Source of the DNA: Chitinophaga varians
GTDB taxonomy: Bacteria > Bacteroidota > Bacteroidia > Chitinophagales > Chitinophagaceae
Assembly: GCF_014529945.1 (NCBI RefSeq)
Contig: NZ_JACVFB010000007.1
Span: forward strand, 372,001 to 436,000
Reading direction: 5' to 3'
DNA length: 64,000 bases
Shown here in pieces: positions 63,178 to 64,000 of the stretch. The stretch's first letter is position 1. Each line of letters opens with the position of its first letter. Under the pieces are notes generated by a model. That model did not search any database and was not told the origin of the DNA. It saw only the letters and a program-made list of their open reading frames with translations. Position numbers and translations under genes: made by a program.

Positions 63178-63534
63178 ATGCATACAGATATTAACCACTA
63201 CATCACCCGCAGCATCCAGCAGGACTGGCAACCACTTGTTGAAAAAGGCATACACTATAAAGGCATCTTTGTGAAGTCATTGCGGTACGACGAAGAAAGC
63301 CAACGTTCCAAGACCATCTTATTGCGATTTGAACCGGGTGCTACTTATCCCTATCACAACCATCCTGCCGGCGAAGAGATTTTTGTGCTGAACGGAGAAG
63401 CAGTATTGGAACACGCCACACTGGCGGCCGGCGATTACCTGTACACACCGCCCGGATTCAAACATTCCGTTAGCAGTCCTGTCGGATGTACCCTGCTATT
63501 TGTTATTCCGGAAGAAGTAGAGATATTGGGTTAA
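63178..63534 (+). CDS. Cupin-domain protein (ChrR-like)
   Basis: 118 residues, a single cupin barrel. Metal-binding motif 1 is YPYHNHPAGEEIFVLNGE (two His and a Glu) and motif 2 GDYLYTPPGFKHSV (His). This resembles the C-terminal cupin of ChrR anti-sigma factors and small dioxygenase-like cupins. Translationally coupled to DoxX (2-bp gap). Function unknown; the pairing with DoxX suggests oxidative or electrophile stress. Confidence 0.88.
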   Translation: MHTDINHYITRSIQQDWQPLVEKGIHYKGIFVKSLRYDEESQRSKTILLRFEPGATYPYHNHPAGEEIFVLNGEAVLEHATLAAGDYLYTPPGFKHSVSSPVGCTLLFVIPEEVEILG

Positions 63535-63545
63535 CCGTTATCATC

Positions 63546-63576
63546 ATGCCCTGGCCACTATCGCCGGGGCATTTTT
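63546..63576 (+). terminator. Intrinsic terminator after the DoxX-cupin genes
   Basis: ATGCCCTGGC (63546-63555) pairs with GCCGGGGCAT (63563-63572) with one G-U, then five T residues. Confidence 0.82.
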
Positions 63577-63826
63577 ATGATCTGTGATGAACAGCTTCAA
63601 AAGCCGCTTTTGTATACGGCGGTTCCATCTTAAAACGATATACATGTACGATCTGTTCTTCGCCTGAAGAGAGGTCGTACAACGTCATGGCGTAAGCCCC
63701 GTTTTCGTCTGACCAGTCATATTGTAATACTTGCCGGAGTAATGTTTCTACCTCCAGTGTGGAATTGCAAACAGCGGTATAGAGCATTGTTTGTTCGGGC
63801 CCTCTGAAGTCGATCCTGTATTTCAT
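63575..63826 (-). CDS. Small hypothetical protein
   Basis: 83 residues, soluble, alternating strands and helix (MKYRIDFRGPEQTMLYTAVC, then a C-terminal strand HVYRFKMEPPY). No family recognised. Its end overlaps the terminator of the plus-strand cupin gene. The remaining 174 bases of the window show nothing recognisable. Confidence 0.55.
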   Translation of the reverse strand: MKYRIDFRGPEQTMLYTAVCNSTLEVETLLRQVLQYDWSDENGAYAMTLYDLSSGEEQIVHVYRFKMEPPYTKAAFEAVHHRS

Positions 63827-64000
63827 GTTCGCCTATTGGAAGTTCAAATCTGTATTGCAGATTCTCTGATTTTTTATTAAATTGCACAGATTGCTACCTT
63901 AAAGATAGGGAATCTTTCCTTACGGCACACGTTGCTTATTCATTTTGTTCACACCCGCTCTCTCCTGATTATTTTATTCATTACTGTAGTGCATCACTAT

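Noticed and set aside
1..64000. CRISPR arrays, IS elements, rRNA, integrase
   Set aside because: No regular spacer-repeat arrays, transposase, recombinase or rRNA segments were found on either strand.

Overview
The window is chromosomal DNA of a Bacteroidota bacterium, most like a soil Chitinophagaceae (Chitinophaga-type). The evidence is three SusC/SusD outer-membrane pairs, two of them with ECF sigma factor and FecR anti-sigma genes, plus promoters of the TTTG / TAnnTTTG type, Crp/Fnr proteins of the short Bacteroidota form, and almost no Shine-Dalgarno sites. The genus is inferred from gene style only.

Layout. 1-4.2 kb: end of a dicarboxylate/glutamate symporter, a trans-sulfuration enzyme behind a complete promoter, SAM-I riboswitch and terminator, an SDR protein and a DUF218 protein. 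4.4-7.3 kb: hybrid histidine kinase and a SMUG2-type DNA glycosylase. 7.4-9.6 kb: small membrane proteins, a DoxX protein and a heptad-repeat coiled-coil protein. 9.6-13.9 kb: an overlapping late-cobalamin operon (cobQ, cobC-like decarboxylase, cbiB) with an SDR gene appended. 14-17.9 kb: membrane protein and secreted M1 peptidase. 18.1-24.8 kb: SusD, SusC, FecR on the minus strand with their sigma factor divergent on the plus strand. 24.9-31 kb: HdeD-like protein, fatty-acid desaturase, aldo/keto reductase, Old Yellow Enzyme, membrane protein, PhyH dioxygenase. 31.1-38.3 kb: a second locus in the standard order sigma, FecR, SusC, SusD. 38.4-40.6 kb: small lipoprotein, tRNA-Pro(GGG) and an AT-rich AAA ATPase/TOPRIM-like gene that looks like a defence gene inserted at the tRNA. 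40.7-48.4 kb: MFS transporter, NagD-like phosphatase, and a third SusC/SusD pair without STN domain or sigma factor. 48.5-64 kb: hypothetical genes, a TIGR03118-type propeller lipoprotein, haloalkane dehalogenase, two Crp/Fnr regulators flanking a carrier protein and a Gfo/Idh oxidoreductase, secreted DJ-1 protein, methyltransferase, hydrolase, flavin-binding protein, and an AraC-DoxX-cupin group.

Two things deserve most attention. First, the ATPase-TOPRIM-like gene beside tRNA-Pro, with an imperfect copy of the tRNA 3' end 1.74 kb downstream. Second, a family of intergenic palindromic elements in which degenerate tandem units of 7, 8 or 9 bp are arranged in opposite orientation around a hairpin, usually a terminator (about 1665-1783, 17960-18109, 24724-24891, 26559-26755). 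One of them forms the whole expression platform between the SAM riboswitch and its gene, and another encodes the C-terminus of a sigma factor. No CRISPR array, transposase, integrase or rRNA was seen.
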